From assembly GCA_047602905.1 (NCBI GenBank), contig JBLKOP010000011.1, positions 1 through 45,597 on the forward strand: a stretch of 45,597 nucleotides of DNA, in the 5' to 3' direction. The position numbers were made by a program, and so were the translations under genes. Each line of letters opens with the position of its first letter. The first letter of the stretch is position 1. Positions 25,666-33,968 of this stretch are shown piece after piece. The notes under the pieces are model-generated. The model saw only the letters and a list, made by a program, of their open reading frames with translations. It was not told the DNA's origin and made no database searches. This DNA is from SKIA01 sp047602905. GTDB lineage: Archaea; Nanobdellota; Nanobdellia; Woesearchaeales; SKIA01.

Positions 25666-26627
25666 AGAAACTAACGCCAAAGAAACTTCTTGAACGTAAG
25701 AAACAAGGATACAAAGCGCTTGATGCACACGTGCACACAAACCACTCAAGAGACGTAGCAGACAAAGAGACTCTCAGCCCAGAAGCTCTCTACGCGACAG
25801 CACAAGAACGCGAAATGGACTTTGTGACCTTCACCGACCACGACGACATACAAGCACACAAAACAGTACTAGGAGACAAGCACGTACGAGGAGTGGAGCT
25901 TACCGTACAAGACGATTTCATCGGCTTTGAAGTACACATTAACATCTACGACTTTACGGATAAACAATACGCGCAGATACAAAAAAAGTCAAGAAAAGTA
26001 CAACAACTTCTCACGTACCTACACAAACACGACCTCCCACACACCTACAACCACCCATTCGGGTTTACTGCACACGACTACAGCCACGTACTCACCCACC
26101 CAGAAGAAGTGTACAGCAAGATTTGTTGGTTAGCTCAACGAATTAAGGTTCTGGAAATAAACCACTCACGAGCACCGTTTCTTAACGACCTCGTACACCC
26201 CATTGCAAAGAAGTACGGCAACACACTCATCACCGGAAGCGACACGCACACAGGACAAATAGGAGTAGCGTACACTCTAGCAAAAGGAGATACGTTTAGA
26301 GAGTGGTTTAGTAACGTAAAACGAGGAGAAGCAATTCTTGTAGAGCAAATGAGTTGTGAAGAATACTTTGATACAGAAACAACCACATATATGGACTACG
26401 CGCTTAGCCCGCACAAAAAAAGGATTCAGCTAGAAACAAGTAATAAAATAGCAGATTTTCTTATCGTCTTACGAACCAACAATCCACGAGTAGCAAAACT
26501 CCTTGGCAAAGTAACAAAGCCAATAGTACTGTTTGCCACGAGAAGAGGAATTGCTCGCGCATGGTATTTTAATAAGCAAAAAAAGATAGCAAAGAAGCTC
26601 TCAGCAGTAATAGAAAAAAACCAATAA
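25662..26627 (+). CDS. PHP domain metal-dependent phosphoesterase
   Basis: 321 aa if the GTG at 25662 is the start (an in-frame GTG at 25581 is also open). PHP motifs: DAHVHTNHSRD, FTDHDD, GVELTV, NHPFGF and GSDTHTG supply the metal-binding His/Asp set. The C-terminal third (about 240-321) is basic and partly hydrophobic. In this superfamily members hydrolyse phosphodiesters or phosphoric esters of nucleotides; the substrate is unknown. It is controlled by the CACTGGACA-containing promoter upstream of the 60-aa gene. Confidence 0.83.
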   Translation: MKKLTPKKLLERKKQGYKALDAHVHTNHSRDVADKETLSPEALYATAQEREMDFVTFTDHDDIQAHKTVLGDKHVRGVELTVQDDFIGFEVHINIYDFTDKQYAQIQKKSRKVQQLLTYLHKHDLPHTYNHPFGFTAHDYSHVLTHPEEVYSKICWLAQRIKVLEINHSRAPFLNDLVHPIAKKYGNTLITGSDTHTGQIGVAYTLAKGDTFREWFSNVKRGEAILVEQMSCEEYFDTETTTYMDYALSPHKKRIQLETSNKIADFLIVLRTNNPRVAKLLGKVTKPIVLFATRRGIARAWYFNKQKKIAKKLSAVIEKNQ

Positions 26628-26672
26628 TTCACAAGATTTATAAAACAATTTTTGGAAGGCGTTACTGTAGCA

Positions 26673-26969
26673 TTGCCACAAGAAACAATACACGACCTGT
26701 ACGTCTGGAAGCTAAGCAAAGACCTACAAAAACAGTACGACACCGTAGAAACAAACGTAGTTATCCACAAAAAAAGGCGTGTGGCATGCGAAATAGATAT
26801 TCTGGCAACTAAAGCAGGCGTTACGCACGTGTATGAAGTAAAGGTGAGCTTGCGAATAACAAAAGCAAGAAGTCAATTTAGGAAAATAAGAAAGTACTAC
26901 TCAGAAAGCATAGACAAGTTTTTTCTGTACTGCGGGTCCAGTGACTCATTACTAGAATTAGAGTGTTAG
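26673..26969 (+). CDS. PD-(D/E)XK nuclease-like small protein
   Basis: About 98 aa from TTG 26673; a TTG at 26652 is in frame but lies too close to the TATA box (TTTATAAAA, 26637-26645) to be in the transcript. The core CEIDILATKAGVTHVYEVKV gives the D-x(n)-E-x-K arrangement of PD-(D/E)XK nucleases, as in archaeal Holliday-junction resolvase and restriction-like folds, followed by a basic helix (RITKARSQFRKIRKYY). Nuclease activity is an inference from this motif. The exact start is uncertain. Confidence 0.6.
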   Translation: MPQETIHDLYVWKLSKDLQKQYDTVETNVVIHKKRRVACEIDILATKAGVTHVYEVKVSLRITKARSQFRKIRKYYSESIDKFFLYCGSSDSLLELEC

Positions 26970-26994
26970 AAGCGCTAAGAAGACAACAACACCT

Positions 26995-27018
26995 CACTGG
27001 ACACACTGGACATGTACG
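26995..27018 (+). promoter_or_regulatory. Tandem CACTGGACA promoter element (copy d)
   Basis: Two head-to-tail copies of CACTGGACA (26995, 27004), the second continuing ATGTACGCG. The second copy starts about 27 nt before the centre of the TATA box CTTATAAG (27028-27035). Same design as at 25420. Confidence 0.6.
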
Positions 27019-27062
27019 CGCGCGTAGCTTATAAGCGCATAGAAGTGAAGAAACAATAGGTG

Positions 27063-27170
27063 ATGACCAACATGGATTTATCAACAAAGACAATACAAGA
27101 ACTCGCATACAAACAAATAAGAAACGAAACACTACGAACACTCAGCTACGCAAACACGAGGTGGTACTAA
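27063..27170 (+). CDS. Micro-protein, 35 aa, unknown
   Basis: Reads MTNMDLSTKTIQELAYKQIR and continues to an end in ANTRWY. An in-frame ATG at 27072 with a Shine-Dalgarno-like AGGTGA (27058-27063) 8 nt before it, or a GTG at 27060 about 28 nt after the TATA box, are alternative starts. It is one short helix-rich polypeptide. The TAA stop overlaps the next ATG (TAATG). The dedicated promoter and the coupling to a second micro-ORF argue that it is real. Confidence 0.5.
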   Translation: MTNMDLSTKTIQELAYKQIRNETLRTLSYANTRWY

Positions 27171-27277
27171 TGCAAGAAACCCACTTCTACAGCCACCAAG
27201 GAATCGAAGAAGCCTTTGATGACGACGGGATAAGCGGAGCAGAGGAGTGCTTCATGAGAGGATACCTCTCAGCCTAA
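27170..27277 (+). CDS. Acidic micro-protein, 35 aa, ending in EECFMRGYLSA
   Basis: Begins MQETHFYSHQGIEEAFDDD and ends with EECFMRGYLSA. Acidic, no membrane segment. Short acidic proteins with an EExFMxGY-type ending are, from memory, common in DPANN genomes; no function is known to me. Its ATG overlaps the stop of the preceding micro-ORF. It is followed directly by the promoter of the YrdC-domain gene. Confidence 0.5.
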   Translation: MQETHFYSHQGIEEAFDDDGISGAEECFMRGYLSA

Positions 27278-27309
27278 TCATTTTTATACCAAAGAACTCT
27301 CCTTGCAGT

Positions 27310-27861
27310 ATGTACGTGAAAAGAGAGGATTTGGTAGAGCAAAGAAGGTACTACCTTCCATTGCTAAAAAAATCTTTTTTCATACACCCAACAGACCTCA
27401 TGTACGCGATAGGCTGTGATGCGACTAACAACAACTTAGTACTTAAACTACGCGTACTTAAGCACTGGCAAACACAACCCTTTAACATCATAGCACCAAG
27501 TAAAGAGTGGATACGAGAAAACGTTGATGTACCTGAAGAAGCCCTAAACCAACTACCAGGGCCAGTAACGATTATTGCGCGACTAAAAAATCCTAGTGCA
27601 GTAGCAACAGAAGTACACATAGGAACACACGTAGTAGGGATCCGCATGCCCAAACACTGGATTAGCAGCATAGTAGCGCACCTAGGAGTGCCTATCGTGA
27701 GTACATGCGCGAATAAACGAGCACAAACCCTCATGACACACATACACAACGGTCATGAAGAACTCCTTAATATTTGCTCAGTAGTTGTTGATGAAGGAGA
27801 AAAAAGCGGTCAGCAACCAATGTTTATTGACTACACACAAACAACGATACTTACAGAATAA
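27310..27861 (+). CDS. YrdC/Sua5-domain protein (L-threonylcarbamoyladenylate synthase-like)
   Basis: 183 aa from ATG 27310, 25 nt after a TTTTTATAC element. Features of the YrdC fold: FFIHPTDLMYAIGCDA, the KLRVLKHWQTQPF basic segment, LPGPVTIIARLK, VGIRMPKHW and VPIVSTCANKR. It most likely makes threonylcarbamoyl-AMP for t6A37 of tRNA. It lacks the extra Sua5 C-terminal domain. Some usual YrdC residues near the KxR motif are altered, so a paralogue with another role is possible. Convergent with rtcB, 1 nt apart. Confidence 0.78.
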   Translation: MYVKREDLVEQRRYYLPLLKKSFFIHPTDLMYAIGCDATNNNLVLKLRVLKHWQTQPFNIIAPSKEWIRENVDVPEEALNQLPGPVTIIARLKNPSAVATEVHIGTHVVGIRMPKHWISSIVAHLGVPIVSTCANKRAQTLMTHIHNGHEELLNICSVVVDEGEKSGQQPMFIDYTQTTILTE

Positions 27862-27862
27862 C

Positions 27863-29290
27863 CTATCCCTTAACCACACCAAGAGGGCGTAGCTTAACAA
27901 CAGGAAGAGCAAGGCCTGCACCCACAGTAACGCGAATAACCTCGTCAATATCTTTATACACGCCAGGAGCTTCTTCAGCAACTCCCTTAACGCTTTCTGC
28001 ATGAACAGAAATATTTCTTTTTGCTAACGAACTCTTAACTTCAGAACCAACAAACTCTTTTTTAGCCTGTGTACGACTCATCAACCGACCAGCACCATGA
28101 GCGCTACTCCCAAAAGACTCAAGCATAGCTTTTTGTGTGCCAACAAGCACGTACGAGGAAGTACCCATACTGCCAGGAATAAGCACAGGATGACCCGTAT
28201 CACGATAGACCGAACCAATAGCGGAGTGACCTGCGGGAAACGCTCGAGTAGCTCCTTTACGATGAACAAGCACCTCAACCTGCTTACCATCCACTACGTG
28301 CGTTTCTTGCTTAGCAATGTTATGGGCGACGTCATAAACAGCTGATAACTTACTTCTTGGAAATAAGCGAGCAAACGCTTTTCTTGTTTGATGAGCGATT
28401 ACTTGACGATTACAAAAAGCAAAGTTAGCCGCTGCACGCATAGCACCCAAGTACTCAGTAGCAAGAGAAGAACCAAGAGGCATGTACGCCAAGTTCCTCT
28501 CAGAAAGAGAAGCCATAATCTCAGGTGCTTCTTGCTCTATACGACGAAGATAATCAGTACAGATTTGATGACCAACCCCTCGAGAGCCGCAATGAATCAT
28601 AACAACAACTTGACCAGGAGCAGAAAAACCAAACGCGCTAGCTAAAGATTCATCATATATTTCTTCAACGACCTGCACCTCAAGAAAATGATTACCCGCA
28701 CCTAACGTGCCAAGCTGAGAGAACCCTCGAGAAAACGCTTTTTGAGATAAAGAAGCAGGCGCAGCACCAGAGAAACACCCTTGCTCCTCGCAACGAAGAA
28801 CATCATCCTCAACTCCAAAGCCGTTATCAACAGCCCAAGTAGCTCCTCGCAACAACACCTCTTTCATCTCCTCACGAGAAAGCGTTAAACTACTCTTCTT
28901 ACCAACACCCGCAGGAATACGAGAAGCAAGCAATGAGAGCAGCTCATCTATAAGAGGAATTACTTGTTCTTCAACTAAGTTACTTGCAAGAACACGAATA
29001 CCGCAATTAATATCAAAACCAATAGCTCCAGGGCTAACAACTCCTCCATCCACTCTATACGCACTTACTCCGCCAACACAAAACCCATAGCCCATGTGCA
29101 TATCCGGCATAGCAACGCTACAACCACAAGCGCCCGGAAGAGTAGCTGCGTTACTCACCTGAACAACTGCTTCTTCCTCAACAAGAGCTAATAACTCCTC
29201 GCTACTAAAGATTTTTGCGTCAACAAGCATAGAGCCAGTTTTCGCAAGTGTGTACGTGAATTCATCAAGAGCAACTAAGGAGTCTTTCAT
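27863..29290 (-). CDS. rtcB: RNA-splicing ligase RtcB
   Basis: 475 aa from ATG 29290. Hallmarks: MPDMHMGYGFCVGG, the metal-binding FDINCGIR, MIHCGSRGVGHQ, GAGNHFLEVQVV and the guanylylated-His region SSAHGAGRLMSR. It joins tRNA exon halves (2',3'-cyclic phosphate to 5'-OH) with GTP and Mn2+. No intein is present. TATA box CTTATAAATC (29313-29322), just beyond the archease stop, is 27 nt upstream. The archease gene lies directly upstream on the same strand. Confidence 0.96.
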   Translation of the reverse strand: MKDSLVALDEFTYTLAKTGSMLVDAKIFSSEELLALVEEEAVVQVSNAATLPGACGCSVAMPDMHMGYGFCVGGVSAYRVDGGVVSPGAIGFDINCGIRVLASNLVEEQVIPLIDELLSLLASRIPAGVGKKSSLTLSREEMKEVLLRGATWAVDNGFGVEDDVLRCEEQGCFSGAAPASLSQKAFSRGFSQLGTLGAGNHFLEVQVVEEIYDESLASAFGFSAPGQVVVMIHCGSRGVGHQICTDYLRRIEQEAPEIMASLSERNLAYMPLGSSLATEYLGAMRAAANFAFCNRQVIAHQTRKAFARLFPRSKLSAVYDVAHNIAKQETHVVDGKQVEVLVHRKGATRAFPAGHSAIGSVYRDTGHPVLIPGSMGTSSYVLVGTQKAMLESFGSSAHGAGRLMSRTQAKKEFVGSEVKSSLAKRNISVHAESVKGVAEEAPGVYKDIDEVIRVTVGAGLALPVVKLRPLGVVKG

Positions 29291-29322
29291 ACACAACAAG
29301 AAACAAACGCACCTTATAAATC

Positions 29323-29733
29323 TTAGAGGTCAAGAACTGCTCGTAACGTCCAAGAACCGTTTTGAGAAACAAATAACTCATGAAGCGTAGGAGCCTTAAC
29401 AGCACCGCTAACCTCATACAAACCAGCAGAGTCCCCGTAGACAACACCCTCTAAGAACCACTGGTCAGCATCAACAACTATCTCTGCGTCAAGACGAGCA
29501 GGCAAGAACGCTTCTGTATCAAGTAAGAACACTAAGTGATCAAGAAACTCAAACAACAACGCCTCTTTACTCTCAGCAACGACACGAAGAGCAAAGGACT
29601 GCTTCTCAGAAACCACATCCTCAGTCATCACCCCAGTAAACGCGCACGCCATGTCAGCAAGTCCTTCTTCAAACGAGTCCGCCTCACAAACAATTTTTAC
29701 GTCAGCAGTGTGCTCTTCATACCAAAAAACCAT
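29323..29733 (-). CDS. Archease
   Basis: 136 aa. Starts MVFWYEEHTADVKIVCEADS, with the HTADV motif, and ends in RAVLDL, whose terminal acidic residue is part of the archease metal site. Archease speeds up RtcB turnover and guanylylation. Its start overlaps the stop of the 74-aa gene upstream (TAATG), forming an operon, and rtcB lies 33 nt downstream. Confidence 0.93.
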   Translation of the reverse strand: MVFWYEEHTADVKIVCEADSFEEGLADMACAFTGVMTEDVVSEKQSFALRVVAESKEALLFEFLDHLVFLLDTEAFLPARLDAEIVVDADQWFLEGVVYGDSAGLYEVSGAVKAPTLHELFVSQNGSWTLRAVLDL

Positions 29734-29957
29734 TAGTACGGAATCATACGAAAACCAGAGTCGTCATCGTCTTTGTGTGAAGAAGTTTTTTTCTCAGCAG
29801 GTTGCTCAGAAGAAAACATGGAAAACGCTTCTTCAGAAAAATTCATCTCCTCAGAAGCAGCTGAGACAGGCTCCTCTCCTGTGAGTTCCTCAAGAAAACG
29901 CGCTATTCGTCGCAGACTACTAGCAGACTCTTTGTCCGTATCAATAGTAAGTATCAT
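29733..29957 (-). CDS. Small conserved DPANN-type protein, unknown
   Basis: 74 aa beginning MILTIDTDKESASSLRRIAR. A short N-terminal beta-alpha unit is followed by an acidic, Ser/Lys-rich low-complexity region and the end GFRMIPY. Similar small proteins starting MILTIDT are, from memory, frequent in DPANN archaea. TATA box GTATATAAAC at 29979-29988, 26 nt upstream. First gene of the operon with archease. Confidence 0.65.
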   Translation of the reverse strand: MILTIDTDKESASSLRRIARFLEELTGEEPVSAASEEMNFSEEAFSMFSSEQPAEKKTSSHKDDDDSGFRMIPY

Positions 29958-29990
29958 GTAAGAAGAACGTACAAAGCAGTATATAAACTC

Positions 29991-30197
29991 TTAGGAATTC
30001 TGCTCATCAAACTCGCGAGACTGAATACTTGCTGAAAGACGCGTCTGGGTGCGCAAAACAAGTACAAACCAGACTAAACCAATAAGAAAAAACCCTGGTG
30101 AGCGAGCAAGAACTCCAAGAACTAATAAGAAAAACACCGCCCACCACTGCCATAACAAGCGCTTCTTACACGCATATAACTGCTCAATAGTCCGCAT
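29991..30197 (-). CDS. Small two-helix membrane protein
   Basis: 68 aa from ATG 30197 (TATA-like at 30220-30229). Basic N-terminus (RTIEQLYACKKRLLWQWW), two transmembrane helices (about 18-48), soluble polar tail ending in FDEQNS. Unknown function. Confidence 0.55.
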   Translation of the reverse strand: MRTIEQLYACKKRLLWQWWAVFFLLVLGVLARSPGFFLIGLVWFVLVLRTQTRLSASIQSREFDEQNS

Positions 30198-30323
30198 ACA
30201 CACCGTATAATACACAACAATATAAAACGTTTCTGCTCGCACAAAAAAGTTTTCGATAAACTACTAAAGACTTTCAAGAAAACAGCAGCAACACTTCTAA
30301 AAAGAGACACGTAAAGAACGTGC

Positions 30324-31475
30324 ATGAAAATACCATACATAGCCATAACACTCTTACTCATAGGAGCAGTGCACATAAGCAGCGTGTACTACGACCCTGT
30401 AGAACACCAACGAGGAGGAGAGTTCATCCTATTAGAAAACACCGCAGCACACTCTATAAACCTTACAGGATGGAGAATAGCAACCACGGTAAGTCAACAA
30501 GACGCAACGCTGCAAGGAATAATACCTGCGCGAGGAACGTACCTGTTAGGAGACGAAGGGTTTAGCGAACTCAAAGACAACACTAGCTGGCCAGAAGCAG
30601 ATTTTGAGCACCGAATAACTCTTGCAAACGCGAACGGCTTCGTACAGCTATACACCGCAGAAGACGAACTCATAGACACAGTAGGATGGGGAGGAATAGA
30701 CACCTACCTAACAAGCCCTCACCAAGGAGTACCGAAAGGATACGCACTTACAAGAATAGGTTTTAGTGATGATAACAGTATTGATTACGAACAACAAAAA
30801 CCCTTCACAAACACAAACACACCAATAGAGCCTATACTGTTTACTGTGAGCGTAAACAACACGCCTCCACAACTACTTAGCTACACAATAAACAACCAAA
30901 CTAACCCAGTAAGTATGCACGTAAGCGAAGAAGAAGTGTTTGTGAGCGTAGAAATACACGACGATAACACCGTACAAAACGTGACTGTACGCGTAAACGG
31001 GTACTTGCTAGAAACCAACCAGACAGGAGTGAGTGCAAACTATACCGGCAACGTACCTATAGACACAAGCACGCACGAACTACACATAGAATACAGTGAT
31101 GCAGAGTATAGTGATTCATTCTTCATCCCTGTAGAGCACGCAGAACAAGTACGTATACAACTTCCAGAAGAGATACGCATAGTAAGCGCACCAGGAGGAA
31201 ACGACCACATACTCGTACCTGTACGAAACGCAGGAACAGTACCGGTTAATTTGCACGTACAAGCAACAACGCCAAGGTGGGCTGAGCACTTCGTAGGGGA
31301 TCTGCGCTACAGCCTTGCAGGACAGAACTACACGCTTGGTAGCGAGGTGCGCATTCACGAAACAGCTCTTCTTCCCGGAGAGGAAATACAGCTACGAGTA
31401 GAGGTACTTACTGGGTTTGTACCTGCAAGTGAGTACGTAGGAGAGCTGTTTATAGCAGCAGTTAAGATCTCATGA
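30324..31475 (+). CDS. Secreted lamin-tail-domain (LTD) surface protein
   Basis: 383 aa. Signal peptide about 1-20. The first domain (about 20-140) has the LTD pattern: SSVYYDPVEHQRGGEFILLENT, LTGWRIAT, GTYLLGDEGF, then an ITLANANGFVQLY strand and DTVGWGG. It is followed by beta-sandwich domains (about 175-380) with sequons. TATA-like sequence at 30294-30304. Its stop overlaps the next ATG (ATGA), coupling it to a membrane-anchored partner. Confidence 0.75.
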   Translation: MKIPYIAITLLLIGAVHISSVYYDPVEHQRGGEFILLENTAAHSINLTGWRIATTVSQQDATLQGIIPARGTYLLGDEGFSELKDNTSWPEADFEHRITLANANGFVQLYTAEDELIDTVGWGGIDTYLTSPHQGVPKGYALTRIGFSDDNSIDYEQQKPFTNTNTPIEPILFTVSVNNTPPQLLSYTINNQTNPVSMHVSEEEVFVSVEIHDDNTVQNVTVRVNGYLLETNQTGVSANYTGNVPIDTSTHELHIEYSDAEYSDSFFIPVEHAEQVRIQLPEEIRIVSAPGGNDHILVPVRNAGTVPVNLHVQATTPRWAEHFVGDLRYSLAGQNYTLGSEVRIHETALLPGEEIQLRVEVLTGFVPASEYVGELFIAAVKIS

Positions 31476-31855
31476 TACCTCTCTTACTCGCTCTCGCATT
31501 AGACCCGTTTCTTATTAGTGCAGTAGCGGGAGCTACCAGCACCCTAGAAATACCTGTTATAGGAGAAGTACGCGTGAGTAGCCCGTTAACAATTGTTTCC
31601 TCAACACAAGAAACAATTACTGTTCGCATACACAAACAAGCAACACCAGGAGTACACGAAGCATACCTGTACTTCTTAGAAGAACCAACAAATGATCACG
31701 TACGAGTAGGAAGAGGGGTTCGTGTAGACGTAGAAGTACTAGCAGTAACTACTCGCACACAAGAAATCGTTAAGAAACAACCGTACTGGTACGTAGCGCT
31801 CATAACAACACCTCTCGTAATAGCAGCACTTGTTTACGCAAAGAAACGCTTCTGA
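31472..31855 (+). CDS. Membrane-anchored exported protein, partner of the LTD protein
   Basis: 127 aa: short N-terminal hydrophobic segment (signal peptide), a beta domain (about 22-95), and a C-terminal transmembrane helix (about 103-122) followed by KKRF. Coupled by ATGA overlap to the LTD protein, for which it may be an anchor or assembly partner. The last 22 nt overlap the convergent tatD gene. Family not recognised. Confidence 0.65.
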   Translation: MIPLLLALALDPFLISAVAGATSTLEIPVIGEVRVSSPLTIVSSTQETITVRIHKQATPGVHEAYLYFLEEPTNDHVRVGRGVRVDVEVLAVTTRTQEIVKKQPYWYVALITTPLVIAALVYAKKRF

Positions 31856-32565
31856 TTCAACCATAGCTGCGTGCGAGTTTCTTGCTCATCAAGACCCTTA
31901 ATCTGTGCAATAACAGGAATTGCTAGTTGAACATTACGAGGAGCGTTCTCAACACCTCGAGAAGGGCCAAGATACGGGCTGTCCGTCTCAAGAAGCAACT
32001 GATTAATAGGAACCAATTCTACAAGCATACGAAAATGCGTTGAGCTAGCAACATTAGCAGGAACAGAGAAATAATGCTTAGCAGAAGCTGCTTGCTTAAT
32101 GAGCTTCTTACTTCCTGAGAAGCAATGCAGACAAGCAACAACAGAGAACTCCTCTACAATAGCTAAAACATCCTCTTCTGCTTTGCGACTATGAATAATA
32201 GCGGGGCGAGAAATCTCTTGAGCAAGCACTAAGCACTTACGAAACACCTCTCGCATCTTTTCTTTATGCTCCTTATCCCAATGATAATCAAGACCAATCT
32301 CCCCAATAGCAAACGGTTTTGTTTGCTTAATAAACGCAAGCTCTGCTTCAAGTTCTTCCTCAGAAAGCTCTATAGCATCATTAGGGTATAGGCCAAGAGC
32401 AGCTTTAACAATACCAAACTCTTCTTGTAAGCGTAACGCTTCTCGATTATTCTCCGGGTTAAGCCCGTTAGTGACGATAAGCTTCAGACCTGCTTCTTGA
32501 GCTTCTTGTACTGCTTGTTTGGGGTTTTGAAGTTTGTCTAAGTGACAGTGAGCATCATACAACAT
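31834..32565 (-). CDS. tatD: TatD family metal-dependent DNase
   Basis: 243 aa from ATG 32565. Motifs: DAHCHLDKL (HxH), IGEIGLDYHWD, AIIHSRKAEED, ACLHCFSGS and LETDSPYL, covering the metal ligands of the TatD amidohydrolase-fold nucleases. The family acts as 3'-5' exonuclease/endonuclease in DNA turnover or repair. It begins 26 nt after the arvC stop and could be co-transcribed, though a weak TATA-like element lies in the gap region. Confidence 0.92.
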   Translation of the reverse strand: MLYDAHCHLDKLQNPKQAVQEAQEAGLKLIVTNGLNPENNREALRLQEEFGIVKAALGLYPNDAIELSEEELEAELAFIKQTKPFAIGEIGLDYHWDKEHKEKMREVFRKCLVLAQEISRPAIIHSRKAEEDVLAIVEEFSVVACLHCFSGSKKLIKQAASAKHYFSVPANVASSTHFRMLVELVPINQLLLETDSPYLGPSRGVENAPRNVQLAIPVIAQIKGLDEQETRTQLWLNQKRFFA

Positions 32566-32590
32566 ACAAGAAGAGAACAGGGGATACTTC

Positions 32591-32968
32591 TTATTTCTTA
32601 CTGCGTTGAAACGTCTCAATAATATCCACTACGTACTTGCCGTCCTCAAGCTTATACACGAGAGGCTGCTTCTCAGAAAATAAGTTTACTAAATCCAACT
32701 CGTACTGGCCAGGACCAAGAACATTAATGCTCTCAAGATCAAGAACAACAGGTTTGTCATGAGAAGAATCCCCTATGAGCTCTAGTACGTCACGCTCGAT
32801 TTGTTGTTTTTGCTCGCTAGACAAAGCGTTTGCTCGTTGTTGCGCTTGCTCTAAACGATCTTTTTTTATGTAAAAAAAGAATTTTCCATCGCACTCAGAA
32901 CACCCCTCAAGGATTTCTTTACTTCCATCAGCAAAGATGTGGTTGCAATTAACGCATTGATGTGGCAT
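32591..32968 (-). CDS. arvC: OapC/ArvC family zinc-ribbon protein
   Basis: 125 aa. N-terminal zinc ribbon with HQCVNCNHIF and EGCSECDGKFFFY, followed by helix-rich region and a C-terminal beta domain (DKPVVLDLESINVLGPGQYE, then KLEDGKYVVDI). This is the zinc-ribbon partner always found with the Era-like GTPase and a DUF2073 protein in euryarchaea. In Haloferax the GTPase ArvA drives extracellular vesicle formation and ArvB and ArvC are encoded with it. Starts 5 nt after the arvB stop. Confidence 0.85.
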   Translation of the reverse strand: MPHQCVNCNHIFADGSKEILEGCSECDGKFFFYIKKDRLEQAQQRANALSSEQKQQIERDVLELIGDSSHDKPVVLDLESINVLGPGQYELDLVNLFSEKQPLVYKLEDGKYVVDIIETFQRSKK

Positions 32969-32973
32969 GAGAG

Positions 32974-33339
32974 TTATTGAGTGAGCAGCTGAATCTTATC
33001 AGGGTCTTGCTTAATTTCTTTAATAACACTAGCAGGACCAATAATCGTAAACCCCCCGCGGTTACCCAATAATAAGTTTACTACACGATTCTTTACTTTC
33101 GCAAATAGTTCTTGCTCTTCCTCACCAGGATAAATAACTGAGAGCTCAATACCCTTAAACTTCTTACTAATAGAAGCCATGGTTTTCTCAATAAGAGAAG
33201 CTTCTTCACTAGGTTCTAAGCGTCCTTCAAGCAAGACAATCTTGTTTTTCTTAGCAAGACCAAGAAGCAAGTCTATGCGCTCAGTACTAGATAAAGACTG
33301 TATTTGTGCGTACGGAATGAATTGAAGAGTAAGACTCAT
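32974..33339 (-). CDS. arvB: OapB/ArvB family (DUF2073) protein
   Basis: 121 aa. LTLQFIPYAQIQSLSSTERI at the start, VLLEGRLEPSEEASLIE in the middle and GGFTIIGPASVIKEIKQDPD near the end are characteristic of the DUF2073 family. Its start overlaps the arvA stop. It is likely a partner of the GTPase in vesicle formation; mechanism unknown. Confidence 0.85.
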   Translation of the reverse strand: MSLTLQFIPYAQIQSLSSTERIDLLLGLAKKNKIVLLEGRLEPSEEASLIEKTMASISKKFKGIELSVIYPGEEEQELFAKVKNRVVNLLLGNRGGFTIIGPASVIKEIKQDPDKIQLLTQ

Positions 33340-33968
33340 CGTTTCGTCACCTCAAAGAGCTTGTCATAGAATGCGTCGATATTTTTTCCGTGCTTTGCAC
33401 TAATACCAATGACGTCGTACTGAGGAAACGCTGCTTGAATACGCTTCAAATCAGCTTTTTTTAGATCAATCTTGTTAGCTACGATAAGAACAGGGATGTC
33501 TCGCGCTTCTAAGTTTCCAACAATAGTAATGTTTACTTGGCTGTACGGATCTTTTGTCGCGTCTAAAACAACAATAACACTCGTTACTTCCTCAAGCCAC
33601 TTAATAGCGTCAATAACTCCTTTAGTAGCTTCTTTTGCTCGCTCCTTAGCTTCTTTTTCTTTCATTCCTGACTTGATAAAGTCTTCGTAATCAATTTTTG
33701 TAGCTATACCAGGAGTGTCCACTAAGTTAAAAGCAAGTTCTCGCCCGTCATCACTCTTAATGACTACTTGTTCTTTAACTTGTATTTCTCGAGTTTCGTG
33801 AGCCATGCTTGAAGCACTTCCCATTTCTTCACCTAGCCAGTCCTCGCAGATACGGTTTGCAAGAGTCGTTTTTCCTCCGTTAGGAGGACCGTACAGACCA
33901 AGACGAATTTCTTTTTGTCCGCCAAACAAGCCAGTAAAGTACGTAGAGAGTTTCTTAAACCAGTTCAT
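33336..33968 (-). CDS. arvA: Era-like small GTPase ArvA (archaeal vesicle GTPase)
   Basis: 210 aa. G1 GPPNGGKTTL, G3 LVDTPGIA, G4 ANKIDL and G5 GISAKHG are all intact; N-terminus MNWFKKLSTYFTGLFGG is amphipathic and could touch the membrane. Followed by ArvB and ArvC in the standard order. In Haloferax the orthologue is needed for vesicle release. Its ATG overlaps the stop of an archaellin gene, so the GTPase is translated from an archaellin-containing transcript, which is unusual. Confidence 0.9.
   Translation of the reverse strand: MNWFKKLSTYFTGLFGGQKEIRLGLYGPPNGGKTTLANRICEDWLGEEMGSASSMAHETREIQVKEQVVIKSDDGRELAFNLVDTPGIATKIDYEDFIKSGMKEKEAKERAKEATKGVIDAIKWLEEVTSVIVVLDATKDPYSQVNITIVGNLEARDIPVLIVANKIDLKKADLKRIQAAFPQYDVIGISAKHGKNIDAFYDKLFEVTKR

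Noticed and set aside
27863..29290. Intein in RtcB
   Set aside because: Length is normal and catalytic motifs are uninterrupted.
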